The notes beneath the pieces are model-generated. The model searched no databases and was not told where the DNA came from. It saw nothing but the letters and a program-made list of their open reading frames with translations. A DNA stretch of 64,000 nt, from assembly GCF_003986935.1 (NCBI RefSeq), contig NZ_RJZE01000002.1:62001-126000 (forward strand). Direction: 5' to 3'. Below, piece after piece: positions 38,901-48,161 of the stretch. Every line of letters begins with the position of its first letter. Within the stretch, counting starts at the first letter, position 1. The translations under genes and the position numbers were made by a program. The stretch comes from Paraburkholderia kururiensis JCM 10599 = LMG 19447 (GTDB lineage: Bacteria > Pseudomonadota > Gammaproteobacteria > Burkholderiales > Burkholderiaceae).

Positions 38901-39625
38901 CACACCATCCCGCCGTTCACACCGATCACCTGGCGCGTCACGTACGACGCCGCATCGGACATCAGAAAGCCCACCACTGACGCCACTTCGGCCGGCTGCC
39001 CGACGCGGTTCATCGGCACCGCCTTGAGCGCCTGGTCGAGCGGCACGCTGTCGAGCATGCCGGTGTCGATGAGCCCCGGCGCCACGCTGTTGACCGTGAT
39101 GTTGCGCGACGCGAGTTCCACCGCGAGCGCCTTCGTCGCACCGATCAAGCCCGCCTTCGCCGCGCTGTAATTGACCTGCCCGCGGTTGCCGGTCACACCC
39201 GACACCGAGGCCACCGTCACGATGCGCCCGCCTTTGCGCGCGCGCACCATCGGCATCGTCAACGGATGCACGACGTTGTAGAACGCATCGAGACCGGTTT
39301 CGATCACGACGTCCCAGTCTTCGTCGGTGAGCGCGGGGAACGCCGCGTCGCGCGTTACACCGGCGCAGCAGACGATGCCGTAGTACGCGCCGTGCGCTTC
39401 GACGTCGGCTTCGAGCACGGTGCGGCACGCGGCGCGCTCGCGCACGTCGAACTGCAGCACGGTGGCCGTGCCGCCTTGCGCCGTGATGCCGGCCGCGACT
39501 GCTTCGGCTTCCTGACGACCGCTGCGGCAATGCACCGAGACGGCGAAGCCGTCCGCGGCAAGCTGGTAGGCGATGGCGCGGCCGATGCCGCGGCTCGCGC
39601 CGGTAACGAGAACACGGCGGCTCAT
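38900..39625 (-). CDS. 3-oxoacyl-ACP reductase (FabG-like, ApeQ-type)
   Basis: A 241-residue short-chain dehydrogenase: TGASRGIG at 8-15, catalytic Ser140, Tyr153 and Lys157 in NYSAAKAGL. It reduces the beta-keto group after each condensation in aryl-polyene synthesis, the role of ApeQ. ATGA overlaps on both sides couple it to the dehydratase and the ketosynthase. Confidence 0.92.
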   Translation of the reverse strand: MSRRVLVTGASRGIGRAIAYQLAADGFAVSVHCRSGRQEAEAVAAGITAQGGTATVLQFDVRERAACRTVLEADVEAHGAYYGIVCCAGVTRDAAFPALTDEDWDVVIETGLDAFYNVVHPLTMPMVRARKGGRIVTVASVSGVTGNRGQVNYSAAKAGLIGATKALAVELASRNITVNSVAPGLIDTGMLDSVPLDQALKAVPMNRVGQPAEVASVVGFLMSDAASYVTRQVIGVNGGMV

Positions 39626-40119
39626 GGCTTGAAAGCCTCCTCGATAAAAGTCTGGAAATTGCGCGGCTGATAGACCTTGACGATGGCCTCGGCGCACACG
39701 GCGTCTTCGTGGCCGATCGTACACGCGTAGGCGCCGTGGCCTTCCTCGCTGCGCAGCACTTCGTTGATGGTGATGTGCAACTGCGCACCGCACGGGAACG
39801 CCGGCATGCGCGCCTCATAGCGGCGCGTGCCGAGCAGCACGCCGGGCTTCACGCTTTCGCCGGCACGCATGGCGAGCAAACCGACATGCGCCGCAATGGC
39901 CTGCGCCATCAGCTCGACGCCGATCCACGCCGGCATGGCGCCCGCGCGGTCGGCGTACCAGGCGTCGCCGCGCACGCTCGCATGCGCCGTCAACGATTCG
40001 TCGCCGAATGCGCTCACCGAGTCGAGCAACAGCATCGTGCCCCGATGCGGCAGGAGTTGCTCGATGGGCGGCAGTGCCGTGTTGCCTTCGAAGGCATGGG
40101 GCGGAGTGGATAGCGTCAT
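39622..40119 (-). CDS. 3-hydroxyacyl-ACP dehydratase (hotdog, ApeP-like)
   Basis: A 165-residue hotdog-fold protein with LLPHRGTMLLLD at 22-33, the FabZ-like start of the fold, and MPAWIGVELMAQAIAAH, where Glu69 is the likely catalytic acid. It would remove water to create each double bond of the polyene. A second dehydratase domain is fused to the ligase of this operon (48158-49918). The start at 40119 lies 8 nt past the previous ketosynthase. Confidence 0.85.
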   Translation of the reverse strand: MTLSTPPHAFEGNTALPPIEQLLPHRGTMLLLDSVSAFGDESLTAHASVRGDAWYADRAGAMPAWIGVELMAQAIAAHVGLLAMRAGESVKPGVLLGTRRYEARMPAFPCGAQLHITINEVLRSEEGHGAYACTIGHEDAVCAEAIVKVYQPRNFQTFIEEAFKP

Positions 40120-40127
40120 CGCAGGCC

Positions 40128-41327
40128 TCACCGGGCAAGAATCAGGCTGACATTGCTGCCGCCGAACGCAAACGAATTGCTCATCACGTATGGCGTGCCG
40201 CCATCGCGCGGCAAATGGCGCTCGTCTTCGACGAGATCGAGCGTGGGCAGTGCGGGATCGGCCTCGCCATCCCAGAAGTGACGCGGCAATGCGACGTCGC
40301 TGCGCGCGAGCGTGAGCCATGCGAAGCCGAGTTCAGTCGCGCCCGCCGCGCCGAGCAGGTGTCCCGTGAGCGGCTTCGTGCCGCTCGCCGCCACGCCTTG
40401 CGGAAAAACGCGCGTCATCAGGTGCGCTTCCATCTCGTCGTTCTTGATGGTCGCCGTGGCGTGCAGGTTCACGTAGCCCACCGCCGACGGCGCGATGCCC
40501 GCATCGCCGAGCGCCGCGCGCAAAGCCAGTTCGCCACCCACGCCCTGCGGATCGGGCGCCGAGATGTGATGCGCGTCGCTCGATTCGCCCGCGCCCGCGA
40601 GCCGTACCGGCCCTTCGTCGCGGCTCATGAGGAACACCGCCGCGCCCTCGCCGATGTTGATGCCGCGGCGCTGCGCGCTCATCGGGTTCATGCGCACGGG
40701 GCTGGTTGAATCGAGCGAGGCGAAGCCTTGCAGCGTCAGCTCGCACAGCGAATCCACGCCGCCCACCACTACCGCGTCGCACAGCTTGAGCCGCAGCAGA
40801 CGGCGCGCAGACACGAAAGCCTTGGCGCTCGACGTGCACGCCGTCGAGATCGTGAACGCCGGCCCGCGCAGGCCCAGCGCCGCGGCCGCGAACGGCGCGG
40901 CCGTGCCGATCTCCATTTGCCGGTAGTCGAACGTGGACGGCATCGTGCCGGTAGCGGAACGCTCGCGCAGCGCCGCTTCGGCCGCGCCGATGCCCGAAGT
41001 GCTGGTGCCGAGCACCACGCCGATACGCTGCGCGCCGTAGCGCTCGCGCGCGGCCTCGATAGCCGGCGCGATCTGCGCGAGCGCGGCGAGCAGCAGACGG
41101 TTGTTGCGGCAGTCGTAGGCGGCGAGCGCTGCGGGCGCTGCGAACGCTGAGGGCGGTACGAAATCGAGCGACGCCGTCACGCGGCCGGCGAACATCGTGC
41201 CGATACGCGTCTCGATCGGTCCCATACCGGGTGCGCGGCCGTTCGCGAGCGACGCGACGATGGTGTCCACGTCGTCGCCGAGCGCATTGATCATGCCGGG
41301 CGCGTGCAGATAGACAGGCGCGTTCAC
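40128..41327 (-). CDS. Beta-ketoacyl-ACP synthase (ApeO-like)
   Basis: A 399-residue ketosynthase with Cys164 in ISTACTSSAKA, His289 in VNLHATAT, Lys318 and His323 in KPLTGHLLGAAG. The shorter, divergent N-terminus (MNAPVYLHAPGMINALGDDVD) resembles the APE ketosynthase that forms a heterodimer with the chain-length factor (ApeO with ApeC), so this is my candidate for the main elongating enzyme. Its start overlaps the exporter stop by ATGA. Confidence 0.88.
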   Translation of the reverse strand: MNAPVYLHAPGMINALGDDVDTIVASLANGRAPGMGPIETRIGTMFAGRVTASLDFVPPSAFAAPAALAAYDCRNNRLLLAALAQIAPAIEAARERYGAQRIGVVLGTSTSGIGAAEAALRERSATGTMPSTFDYRQMEIGTAAPFAAAALGLRGPAFTISTACTSSAKAFVSARRLLRLKLCDAVVVGGVDSLCELTLQGFASLDSTSPVRMNPMSAQRRGINIGEGAAVFLMSRDEGPVRLAGAGESSDAHHISAPDPQGVGGELALRAALGDAGIAPSAVGYVNLHATATIKNDEMEAHLMTRVFPQGVAASGTKPLTGHLLGAAGATELGFAWLTLARSDVALPRHFWDGEADPALPTLDLVEDERHLPRDGGTPYVMSNSFAFGGSNVSLILAR

Positions 41328-43744
41328 GCGGCCCTCCGTTGAGTAGCAGGGATGCCGAGCGGCGCGAGCAGCACGGACACGAGGATGCCGAGCGAAAGCG
41401 TCGCGCCGAAGCTCTTGAGCGCCGGCATCGAACTCATGCCGAGCAGACCGAACGACAGCAAGGTGGTCGCCGCGGACAGCAGCACGCCGGTCCAGACGGC
41501 GCCGAGTTGCGCGGGGGCGCGCAAGGCGCCTTCACGCAGGAACACCGCGTAGTTCGCGCCCACGCCGAGCACGAGCATCAGCGCGAGCGAGTTGAAGAGC
41601 GTGAAGCGCACGTGGGCATAACCGAACACGGCAAGCGTGACGCCTATCGCGACGAGCACCGGCAGCCCGGTCGCGATGCCGCCGCGCAGGCCATAGCGCA
41701 GCATCAGCAGCACGAATACGAGCAACAGCGCGCCCGCGAGCCAGATGGCGCTGTCAAGCCGCCAGGCGCCGAAAAGCCGCGAGACGCTCGCGGCCTTGTC
41801 GACAAAGCTCACCCCAGGCACCGTGTGCGCCGTTGCGACCAACGCCGCTTCGTTCGCCGCCGAAACGCCCTGAGGAATGACGACGGCCGCGAATGCGTCG
41901 GGCGCGCTCTTCGAGCGTCCGAGCCAGAGATGGCGAAACGGCTGCGACCACGGTTCGGCCAGCCAGTCGTCGACGTGCAGCGTGGCCCCGTTCGATTTCC
42001 CGTAGGCCGCGAGCCACGTGTTCGCCACTTCGTCGCGAAAACCGGCTTCGGTCAGCATGGCGCGCAACGCCGCGGGGTCGCGGAACACGTGCGTAGCGAT
42101 GAGCGCATGATCGGCCCGCTGCTGCTTTTCAGACGGCACGAACGATGCTGCCGATTGCCAGCCGCTCACGCGCGGCGCGCCCGATGCGTCCGTGAGCGCA
42201 CCGAGCTTCGTCGCGAGCGCCTCGGCACGTTCGAGCACGCGCTCCGGCGACTCGCCGCTCACCACGAAGAACTGCGAGCTGTTGTCGACGCCCACGGCCT
42301 GGGTCACCACACGCTCCTGGACGACGAGCGACGGATCGCGCTGGATCAGCAGATGGATGTCGTCGTCGCTGGCAAGCCGGAGCCAGCCGGGCACCGCGAC
42401 GAGGACCACCGCGGCAGCAACGAGCCCGACCCGCAACGTGCTGCGCCCTGCGAGCAATGCATGCCATCTCGTCAGCATCGCGGCGGCCACGGCGAACAGC
42501 GTGCGCGGCGCATGCCGCGCGGGCCGCGCGAGCAGGCTCGGCAGCAGCCACAGCACCGACGCGAAGGCGGTCGCGATGCCCACCATCGCGAAACACGCAA
42601 TCTGCTTGAGCGCGGGGAACGGCGCGAAGGTGAGGATCGCGTAGCCCAGCAGACTCGTGGCGAGCGCGACCGTCAGGGCCGGCGCGACTTCGCGCGCGCC
42701 GCGCCGCGGCTCCCAGTTCTGCCCGGCGCCGAGATAGACGACGAAATACTGAATCGAATAATCGACCGCCTCGCCGATCAGGCTCGCGCCGAACACGAGC
42801 GTCAGCAGATGCAGCTTTCCGAATACGAGCAAGGTGGCCGCGAGCGCGCAGAGAATGCCGAGCGCGGTGGAGACGAAGCCCAGCGCGATGAGCCGCGGCG
42901 AGCGAAAGATCCATAACATCAGCAACGCAATGCCGACCAGCGAGCCGATACCGATGGCGTGCATCTCGCGCTCCGAGGCACGGCGCGCCGCCTCGGCATA
43001 AAAGACGGCGCCCGTGCGCGCGAGCGTGACGTCGGGGAATGCGGCCTTGAGCCCCGCTTCACCTTGCGCGACGGCGGCCAGCACCGCGCGCTGGATGTCG
43101 GTCTCGTAGGCCGAGCCGCGCAGTGTCGCGACCACGAGCACGCCGGTCGACCGGTCGCGATGCGAAACCAGCAGCCCGTCTTCTATCGTCAGGTTCGAGG
43201 TGGCGAGCGGCAGGCCACCCAACCAATGCTGGAGCCAGCCGAACGGGTCGTCCGCGAGCGACGCAGTGAGACCGGCGGCCGGCAGCCCGTAGAGACGCTG
43301 CAGCAGCGCATCGTGCAGTGCCGCGGCGCCACCGGCGATGCTCTGGCGATCGCGAGGCGTGAGCAGATTGAAGCGATACGGCAGATAGAAGCGCGCGATT
43401 CGCGACAGGTCGAACGGCGGCAATTGCGCCGTCACCGACGCGAACGCGCCGCTCGCTGTGAGCGCCACGCCGAGTTGTCGCGCGGCCGCCTTGGCGTGCG
43501 CGCCATCGTCGCTCGACACCACGAAGACGGCGCGATTGCCGAGCGCGCCTGCGAGGCGGTCTACGGCTTCTTCCGCGACGGGATCCGCCTCGGTTGCGGG
43601 CAGCAAAGCCAGAAGATTGGTTTGCAGCGGCGATGGCCCCGCAAAGCGCCACGCGCAATAAAGTGCCGCAGCAAGCGCGAGTACCAGCCACGCGGCGCGC
43701 AGGCACCCCGTCCGGGACACGGCGAACGTGCGTTGCGCCTCCAC
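41324..43744 (-). CDS. MMPL/RND-family exporter of the pigment cluster
   Basis: An 806-residue inner-membrane transporter with two repeated blocks, each a single N-terminal helix, a large periplasmic domain and five clustered helices. It resembles MMPL lipid exporters and HpnN more than drug pumps. In APE clusters this protein is thought to move the finished aryl-polyene lipid toward the outer membrane with the LolA-like protein encoded just upstream. It starts with GTG at 43744, sharing one base with the LolA stop (TAGTG). Confidence 0.88.
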   Translation of the reverse strand: MEAQRTFAVSRTGCLRAAWLVLALAAALYCAWRFAGPSPLQTNLLALLPATEADPVAEEAVDRLAGALGNRAVFVVSSDDGAHAKAAARQLGVALTASGAFASVTAQLPPFDLSRIARFYLPYRFNLLTPRDRQSIAGGAAALHDALLQRLYGLPAAGLTASLADDPFGWLQHWLGGLPLATSNLTIEDGLLVSHRDRSTGVLVVATLRGSAYETDIQRAVLAAVAQGEAGLKAAFPDVTLARTGAVFYAEAARRASEREMHAIGIGSLVGIALLMLWIFRSPRLIALGFVSTALGILCALAATLLVFGKLHLLTLVFGASLIGEAVDYSIQYFVVYLGAGQNWEPRRGAREVAPALTVALATSLLGYAILTFAPFPALKQIACFAMVGIATAFASVLWLLPSLLARPARHAPRTLFAVAAAMLTRWHALLAGRSTLRVGLVAAAVVLVAVPGWLRLASDDDIHLLIQRDPSLVVQERVVTQAVGVDNSSQFFVVSGESPERVLERAEALATKLGALTDASGAPRVSGWQSAASFVPSEKQQRADHALIATHVFRDPAALRAMLTEAGFRDEVANTWLAAYGKSNGATLHVDDWLAEPWSQPFRHLWLGRSKSAPDAFAAVVIPQGVSAANEAALVATAHTVPGVSFVDKAASVSRLFGAWRLDSAIWLAGALLLVFVLLMLRYGLRGGIATGLPVLVAIGVTLAVFGYAHVRFTLFNSLALMLVLGVGANYAVFLREGALRAPAQLGAVWTGVLLSAATTLLSFGLLGMSSMPALKSFGATLSLGILVSVLLAPLGIPATQRRAA

Positions 43745-44451
43745 TACCGGGCCCCGAACAACGCGAGTTCGGCAGGCGCGAGTTCGCTCACCGCTGCGCT
43801 GCCTTCGAAGTCGAGTTGCGTCACGTCACCGTTCGCGTGTGCGATGCGCAGCGTGCGCAGATAGTCGCCGCCGCTCATCTGCAACGAGGCAATGGACTGC
43901 GCGATTTGCGGCTGATTCGGCACGAGCCGCATCTGCCAGCGTGCGGGCGTGCCCGTTGCCTCGACGTCGAACTGCGAATAGAGCGCGCTCAGGTCGCCCG
44001 CGAGCATGGCGCGCATCATCTTCGAGATGCCGGCCGCAGCGCGAGCGCCCTGGGCGCTGCGACTTGCCGTCTGCGTGCCCGCGGCGTCTACCGTAACGAT
44101 GCCGGCGTCGGTCATGACCCACGTGGCTTTGTAGGGCGTGTCGATGTGCCAGATCGCGCCGCGTTCGCGCAAGAACAGCAGCGAGCCCGTGCTGACGAGC
44201 GGCGCTTTCATCGCCGCGAGCGTCTGCGTCTGCGTGAAACGTGCACGAACGCCCTTCGCTTTCGCGAGATGCGAGGCGATTTGCGAGACGAGCGCCATGT
44301 CGTTCGAAGCAGGCGACGCGATGGGCGCAGCGGTTCCGGCGGAAGCCTGCGCGGGCGCGCCGGCCACCGAAGCGGCCCCGCAAAGTACCGGCGCCACGAT
44401 CAGCGCCATTGCGGCCACCGAGGCCGACACGCGCAGATTCAGCGTTCCCAT
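43744..44451 (-). CDS. LolA-like outer-membrane lipid carrier
   Basis: A 235-residue periplasmic protein with a signal peptide (MGTLNLRVSASVAAMALIVAPVLCGA), then the LolA-type fold: ARFTQTQTLAAMKAPLVSTGSLLFLRERGAIWHIDTPYKATW. LolA carries lipoproteins; the cluster version is expected to carry the aryl-polyene lipid from the MMPL exporter. The ATG at 44451 overlaps the thioesterase by 13 nt. Confidence 0.85.
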   Translation of the reverse strand: MGTLNLRVSASVAAMALIVAPVLCGAASVAGAPAQASAGTAAPIASPASNDMALVSQIASHLAKAKGVRARFTQTQTLAAMKAPLVSTGSLLFLRERGAIWHIDTPYKATWVMTDAGIVTVDAAGTQTASRSAQGARAAAGISKMMRAMLAGDLSALYSQFDVEATGTPARWQMRLVPNQPQIAQSIASLQMSGGDYLRTLRIAHANGDVTQLDFEGSAAVSELAPAELALFGAR

Positions 44452-44870
44452 GCCCGCTCCAGCTTCTCGAACACCACGGTCGGCGAGACGAATTGCAGTT
44501 CTTTCGTCCCGGCGTGCACCGCGACCTGGATCGTGTAGCCCTTCGTGAGCCGCTCGCCCGAGACGGCGTCGACGATCTCGTAGCCGATCTTCAAGCGGTT
44601 CTCGTGTTCGAGCAGTTGCGCCCGCACTTCCAGGCGCTGACCGTAGACCGCGGGCCGCACGTACTTCAAATGAACCTCGACCACCGGCCAGAGATAGCCC
44701 GACGCCTGCATTTCGCGGTAGTCGTAGTCGAACTTGCGCAGCAGTGCGGCGCGGCCGATCTCGAAGTACTTGAGGTAGTGGCCGTGCCAGCACACGTTCA
44801 TGGCATCGACGTCGTGGAACGGCACTTCGACGTCCGCACTTGCGCTCAGAACCGCACGCGTGCCGCTCAT
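44439..44870 (-). CDS. Acyl-CoA/ACP thioesterase (4HBT, ApeK-like)
   Basis: A 143-residue hotdog thioesterase with VPFHDVDAMNVCWHGHYLKYFEIGR, the YbgC/4HBT pattern in which Asp22 is the catalytic residue. It may release or edit acyl chains. The start at 44870 overlaps the ammonia-lyase stop as ATGA. Confidence 0.88.
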   Translation of the reverse strand: MSGTRAVLSASADVEVPFHDVDAMNVCWHGHYLKYFEIGRAALLRKFDYDYREMQASGYLWPVVEVHLKYVRPAVYGQRLEVRAQLLEHENRLKIGYEIVDAVSGERLTKGYTIQVAVHAGTKELQFVSPTVVFEKLERAWER

Positions 44871-46459
44871 GCCGTGGCTCCTTCCGTGCGTTCAATGAGC
44901 CCGCCCGCCGCAATGCTCGCCGTCACGGCGCGCAGGTCATGTTCGAGCGGGCGGTCTTCGTCGACGAACGACGACAGCGCCGTCACCTCGCTCATGAAGC
45001 GTTGCAGCGGTGCGGGGATCATCGTCGCGCCGTTCATCTTCAGGCGCAGTTGCACGGCCTGCACCGTTGCGAGCGTGTGCGCCGCCGCGACCTGTTCGGT
45101 GAGTTGCAGCACGCGCAGGCAATCGCGCGCGGCAATCGTACCCATGCTCACCTTGTCCTGGTTGTGCGCCTCCGTGGAGCGCGAGAACACGCTTGCAGGC
45201 ATGGTGTGCTTGAGCGCCTCCGCGGTCCAGGCCGACGACGAGATCTGCACCGCCTTGAAGCCATGGTTGATGGGCGCGCGCGCCGGCACCGCACCCGTGA
45301 GGTTGCGCGGCAGACCGTTGTTGAACTTGTCGTCGACGAGGAGCGCCAGTTGCCGGTCCATCAGATCGGCGAGATTGGCCACCGCGGTCTTCAGCGAATC
45401 CATGGCGAAGGCGATGTGGCCGCCGTAGAAGTTGCCGCCGTGCAGCACGCGACCGCTGTCGGGGTCCACGAGCGGGTTGTCGTTCGCGCTGTTCAACTCG
45501 TTCTCGACGTCGCGGCGCACCCAGCTGAGTGCATCGCAGGCCACGCCAATCACGTGCGGCGCACAGCGGATCGAATAGCGGTCCTGTAGACGATGGCCCG
45601 ACGTATCGGTGCGTCCCGCGAGATCGGCGCGAATCCAGGCAGCGGCTTCGGCCTGGCCCGCGTGGGGCTTCGCCTCGAAGATCAACGGATCGAAATGCGC
45701 GGCGCGGCCGTCGAGTGCAACCGTGGATAACGCCGTGAGACTGGCCGCGAGGCGCGCCAGCTGCGCGGCGCGCGCGAACGCGAGACACGCGAGGCCCGTC
45801 ATCACGGCCGTGCCGTTCATCAGCGCAAGACCTTCCTTCGGCGCGAGCGTCAGCGGCTCGTGTCCGAGCGCGCGCCAGGCTTCGCGCGCGGAGCACAACG
45901 CGCCGCGAAACATCACGTCGCGCTCGCCCACCAGCGCGGCTGCCACATACGAGAGCGGCGTGAGGTCGCCGCTCGCCCCCACCGATCCTTCCGAAGGAAT
46001 GCGCGGCAGCACGCGATGGTTGATGAGATCGGCGACGCGCTCCAGCAGCATGGGTCGCACGCCGGAGAATCCGTAGGCGAGCGAATTGAGCCGCACGGCG
46101 ATCACGGCGAGCGTTTCTTCGTCGTCCAGATGGTCGCCCATGCCGCAGCCGTGATAGCGCGTGAGCTGCAACGGCAGGGCTTCGACCAGATGCATCGGCA
46201 CCTCGACGACACACGCGTCGCCATAGCCCGTGTTGACGCCGTAGACCGTTGCGCCCGAAGCCAGATGCTGCTGCAGGAAATCTGCGCCGCGCTGGATGCG
46301 GGCACGCCAGGCGGGATCGCTGTTGAGCGATACGGCGGCACGCCGATGCGCCACGGCCACCACATCTTCGATGGTGAGCCGCCGGCCGCCGATCACGACA
46401 CACGGCGCCGCCGCGTCGTTCGTATGAGCCGCTGCGTCCTTCAAATCATGTTCGGCCAT
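44867..46459 (-). CDS. Aromatic amino-acid ammonia-lyase (HAL/TAL/PAL family)
   Basis: A 530-residue member of the MIO-enzyme family. The self-cyclising Ala-Ser-Gly is at 162-164 in GSVGASGDLTPLS; VYGVNTGYGD (72-81), LNSANDNPL (322-330) and GGNFYGG are also conserved. The selectivity pair is Tyr102-His103, unlike the His-Leu of R. sphaeroides TAL or the Ser-His of histidine lyases. The NQ-E-D-H loop of true histidine lyases is replaced by NQDKVSMG (433-440). So tyrosine or phenylalanine deamination is more likely than histidine. It overlaps the glycosyltransferase gene by 14 nt. Confidence 0.85.
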   Translation of the reverse strand: MAEHDLKDAAAHTNDAAAPCVVIGGRRLTIEDVVAVAHRRAAVSLNSDPAWRARIQRGADFLQQHLASGATVYGVNTGYGDACVVEVPMHLVEALPLQLTRYHGCGMGDHLDDEETLAVIAVRLNSLAYGFSGVRPMLLERVADLINHRVLPRIPSEGSVGASGDLTPLSYVAAALVGERDVMFRGALCSAREAWRALGHEPLTLAPKEGLALMNGTAVMTGLACLAFARAAQLARLAASLTALSTVALDGRAAHFDPLIFEAKPHAGQAEAAAWIRADLAGRTDTSGHRLQDRYSIRCAPHVIGVACDALSWVRRDVENELNSANDNPLVDPDSGRVLHGGNFYGGHIAFAMDSLKTAVANLADLMDRQLALLVDDKFNNGLPRNLTGAVPARAPINHGFKAVQISSSAWTAEALKHTMPASVFSRSTEAHNQDKVSMGTIAARDCLRVLQLTEQVAAAHTLATVQAVQLRLKMNGATMIPAPLQRFMSEVTALSSFVDEDRPLEHDLRAVTASIAAGGLIERTEGATA

Positions 46460-48161
46460 TTGCGCCTCCGCTGGGGCGCGCCCAGAAGTCGTAGAAATTG
46501 AACCATTGATACGGCGCCTTGCAGCAATAGTGTTCGAGACGCGCGGCGTAACGCTGGGCCCAGACGGCCAGATGTCGGGCACGGTCGCGCCGCGGCAGTT
46601 CGATGCGTTCGGCGAACGACTCGAAGTAGAGCCGGTAAGCGCCGCGTTCCTTGAGGCAGAAGAACAGATAGACGGGGCACGCCAGCGCGTGCGCGAGCAC
46701 GTACGGCCCCTGCGCAAACGGCGCGCTCGCACCGAGAAACGGCACGTGCGTGGTGCGGCCCGCTTCGCGCGCCGGCGTACGGTCGCCGACGATCACGAGC
46801 AACTCGCCGCGCTCGATGCGCTCCTGCATCATCAGCGCGGTCTCCGGCCCGAAGTCGCTGACCTCGACGAGATGCTGCGCGAAGTCATGGTGCGCGGCGG
46901 CCAGCACGCTGTTGAAGCGGCGCGCGTGTTCGGTGTAGACGATCGCCGTCACCCTGGTCTGCGCGCTGCGCACGGCGAGCGCGCGCGCCATCTCCAGATT
47001 GCCGAGATGCGAACCGATGACGAGCGCGCCGCGCCCGCTGGCAAGCAAGGCGTCGAGCGTGCCGGCATCGTCGAACTTCACGTTGGCGAAATCGAGCTGG
47101 CCGGACCAGGCGACGAGCTTGTCGAAGCCCGATTGCGCGAACGTGAGCATGTGCCGATACGCCGTGAGCCAACCCGGCCGCGGCGTCGGCTCGTTGGGTC
47201 TAAAGCGCTGGAGCTGCGCGAAGTAGCGCGTGGAGGCGCCGCGCGCGGCACGTCCCGTCAGCAGGAAATACGCAACGATCGGGTACAGCCACAGCGACGT
47301 GAGGCGGGGCCCGATTGTGCGGCAGCCCAGCGCGAGCAGCGCCATGCCGAGGCGGCTGCCGCGCTCAGCCATTCGCCACCATGGCGTCGTGCGTTCACCC
47401 TGCCCTTGCGCTGCGCGGCGCGGCATGAACTTGTGCGCGAGCAGCAACGGCGAGCGCATCAGCATGCCCGCCACGAGTCGCGTGTGGCTGCGGCTGATGC
47501 GCACGTTGTCCCACAGCACGTCGAAGTGCGAGACACCGTCCGTCGCGTATCGAACCGCGGTGGGAATCGAGACGAACTCGACGCGCCGCCAAGAGAGCCG
47601 CACGAGAATCTCGATGTCGAAGTCCATGCGCGTGGGCAGCTTCACGCCGTCGATCAGATCGCAAGCCAGGTCGAGCGGATACAGGCGGAAGCCGCACATC
47701 GAATCGCGAATGGTGAACGAAAGCGTTTCGATCCAGACCCACACGTGCGTCAGATAGCGTCCATACAGCCGCGATTTCGGCACGCTCGCGTCGTACACCG
47801 GCCGACCGAGAATCACCGCGTGCGGCTTCGCATGCGCAGCGTCGAGAAAGCGCGGCACGTCGGCTGTGTCGTGCTGCCCGTCGGCGTCGATCTGCAGGGC
47901 GTGCGTGAAGCCCGCTGCGCGTGCGGCGCGCAGACCGGCCATCACCGCTGCGCCTTTGCCGCCGTTCGCGGGCAGGCGCAGCAGTGTGAGCTGGCCGGCG
48001 TAACGCCGAGCGAGTGCGGCCAGTACGGCCTGGGTCGGCTCGTCGCTGCCGTCGTCGACCACGAAGAGCGGCAACCCGTGCGGAATCAGGTTCGCGACGG
48101 TTGCGCCAATCGCATCCTTGTGGTTGTAGATCGGAATGACGACACAGGCAGCCATGCTCAT
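46446..48161 (-). CDS. Glycosyltransferase-acyltransferase fusion (ApeJ-like)
   Basis: A 571-residue two-domain protein. Residues 1-240 are a family 2 glycosyltransferase: VVIPIYNHKDAIG, VDDGSD, and the metal-binding DADGQHD at 92-98. Residues about 260-571 are an LpxL/HtrB-type acyltransferase with catalytic His385 and Glu390 in SHLGNLEM and GDRTPA further on. The domain order suggests attachment of a sugar and an acyl chain to the aryl-polyene, anchoring it in the membrane. The start at 48161 overlaps the ligase stop by ATGA. Confidence 0.88.
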   Translation of the reverse strand: MSMAACVVIPIYNHKDAIGATVANLIPHGLPLFVVDDGSDEPTQAVLAALARRYAGQLTLLRLPANGGKGAAVMAGLRAARAAGFTHALQIDADGQHDTADVPRFLDAAHAKPHAVILGRPVYDASVPKSRLYGRYLTHVWVWIETLSFTIRDSMCGFRLYPLDLACDLIDGVKLPTRMDFDIEILVRLSWRRVEFVSIPTAVRYATDGVSHFDVLWDNVRISRSHTRLVAGMLMRSPLLLAHKFMPRRAAQGQGERTTPWWRMAERGSRLGMALLALGCRTIGPRLTSLWLYPIVAYFLLTGRAARGASTRYFAQLQRFRPNEPTPRPGWLTAYRHMLTFAQSGFDKLVAWSGQLDFANVKFDDAGTLDALLASGRGALVIGSHLGNLEMARALAVRSAQTRVTAIVYTEHARRFNSVLAAAHHDFAQHLVEVSDFGPETALMMQERIERGELLVIVGDRTPAREAGRTTHVPFLGASAPFAQGPYVLAHALACPVYLFFCLKERGAYRLYFESFAERIELPRRDRARHLAVWAQRYAARLEHYCCKAPYQWFNFYDFWARPSGGANGRT

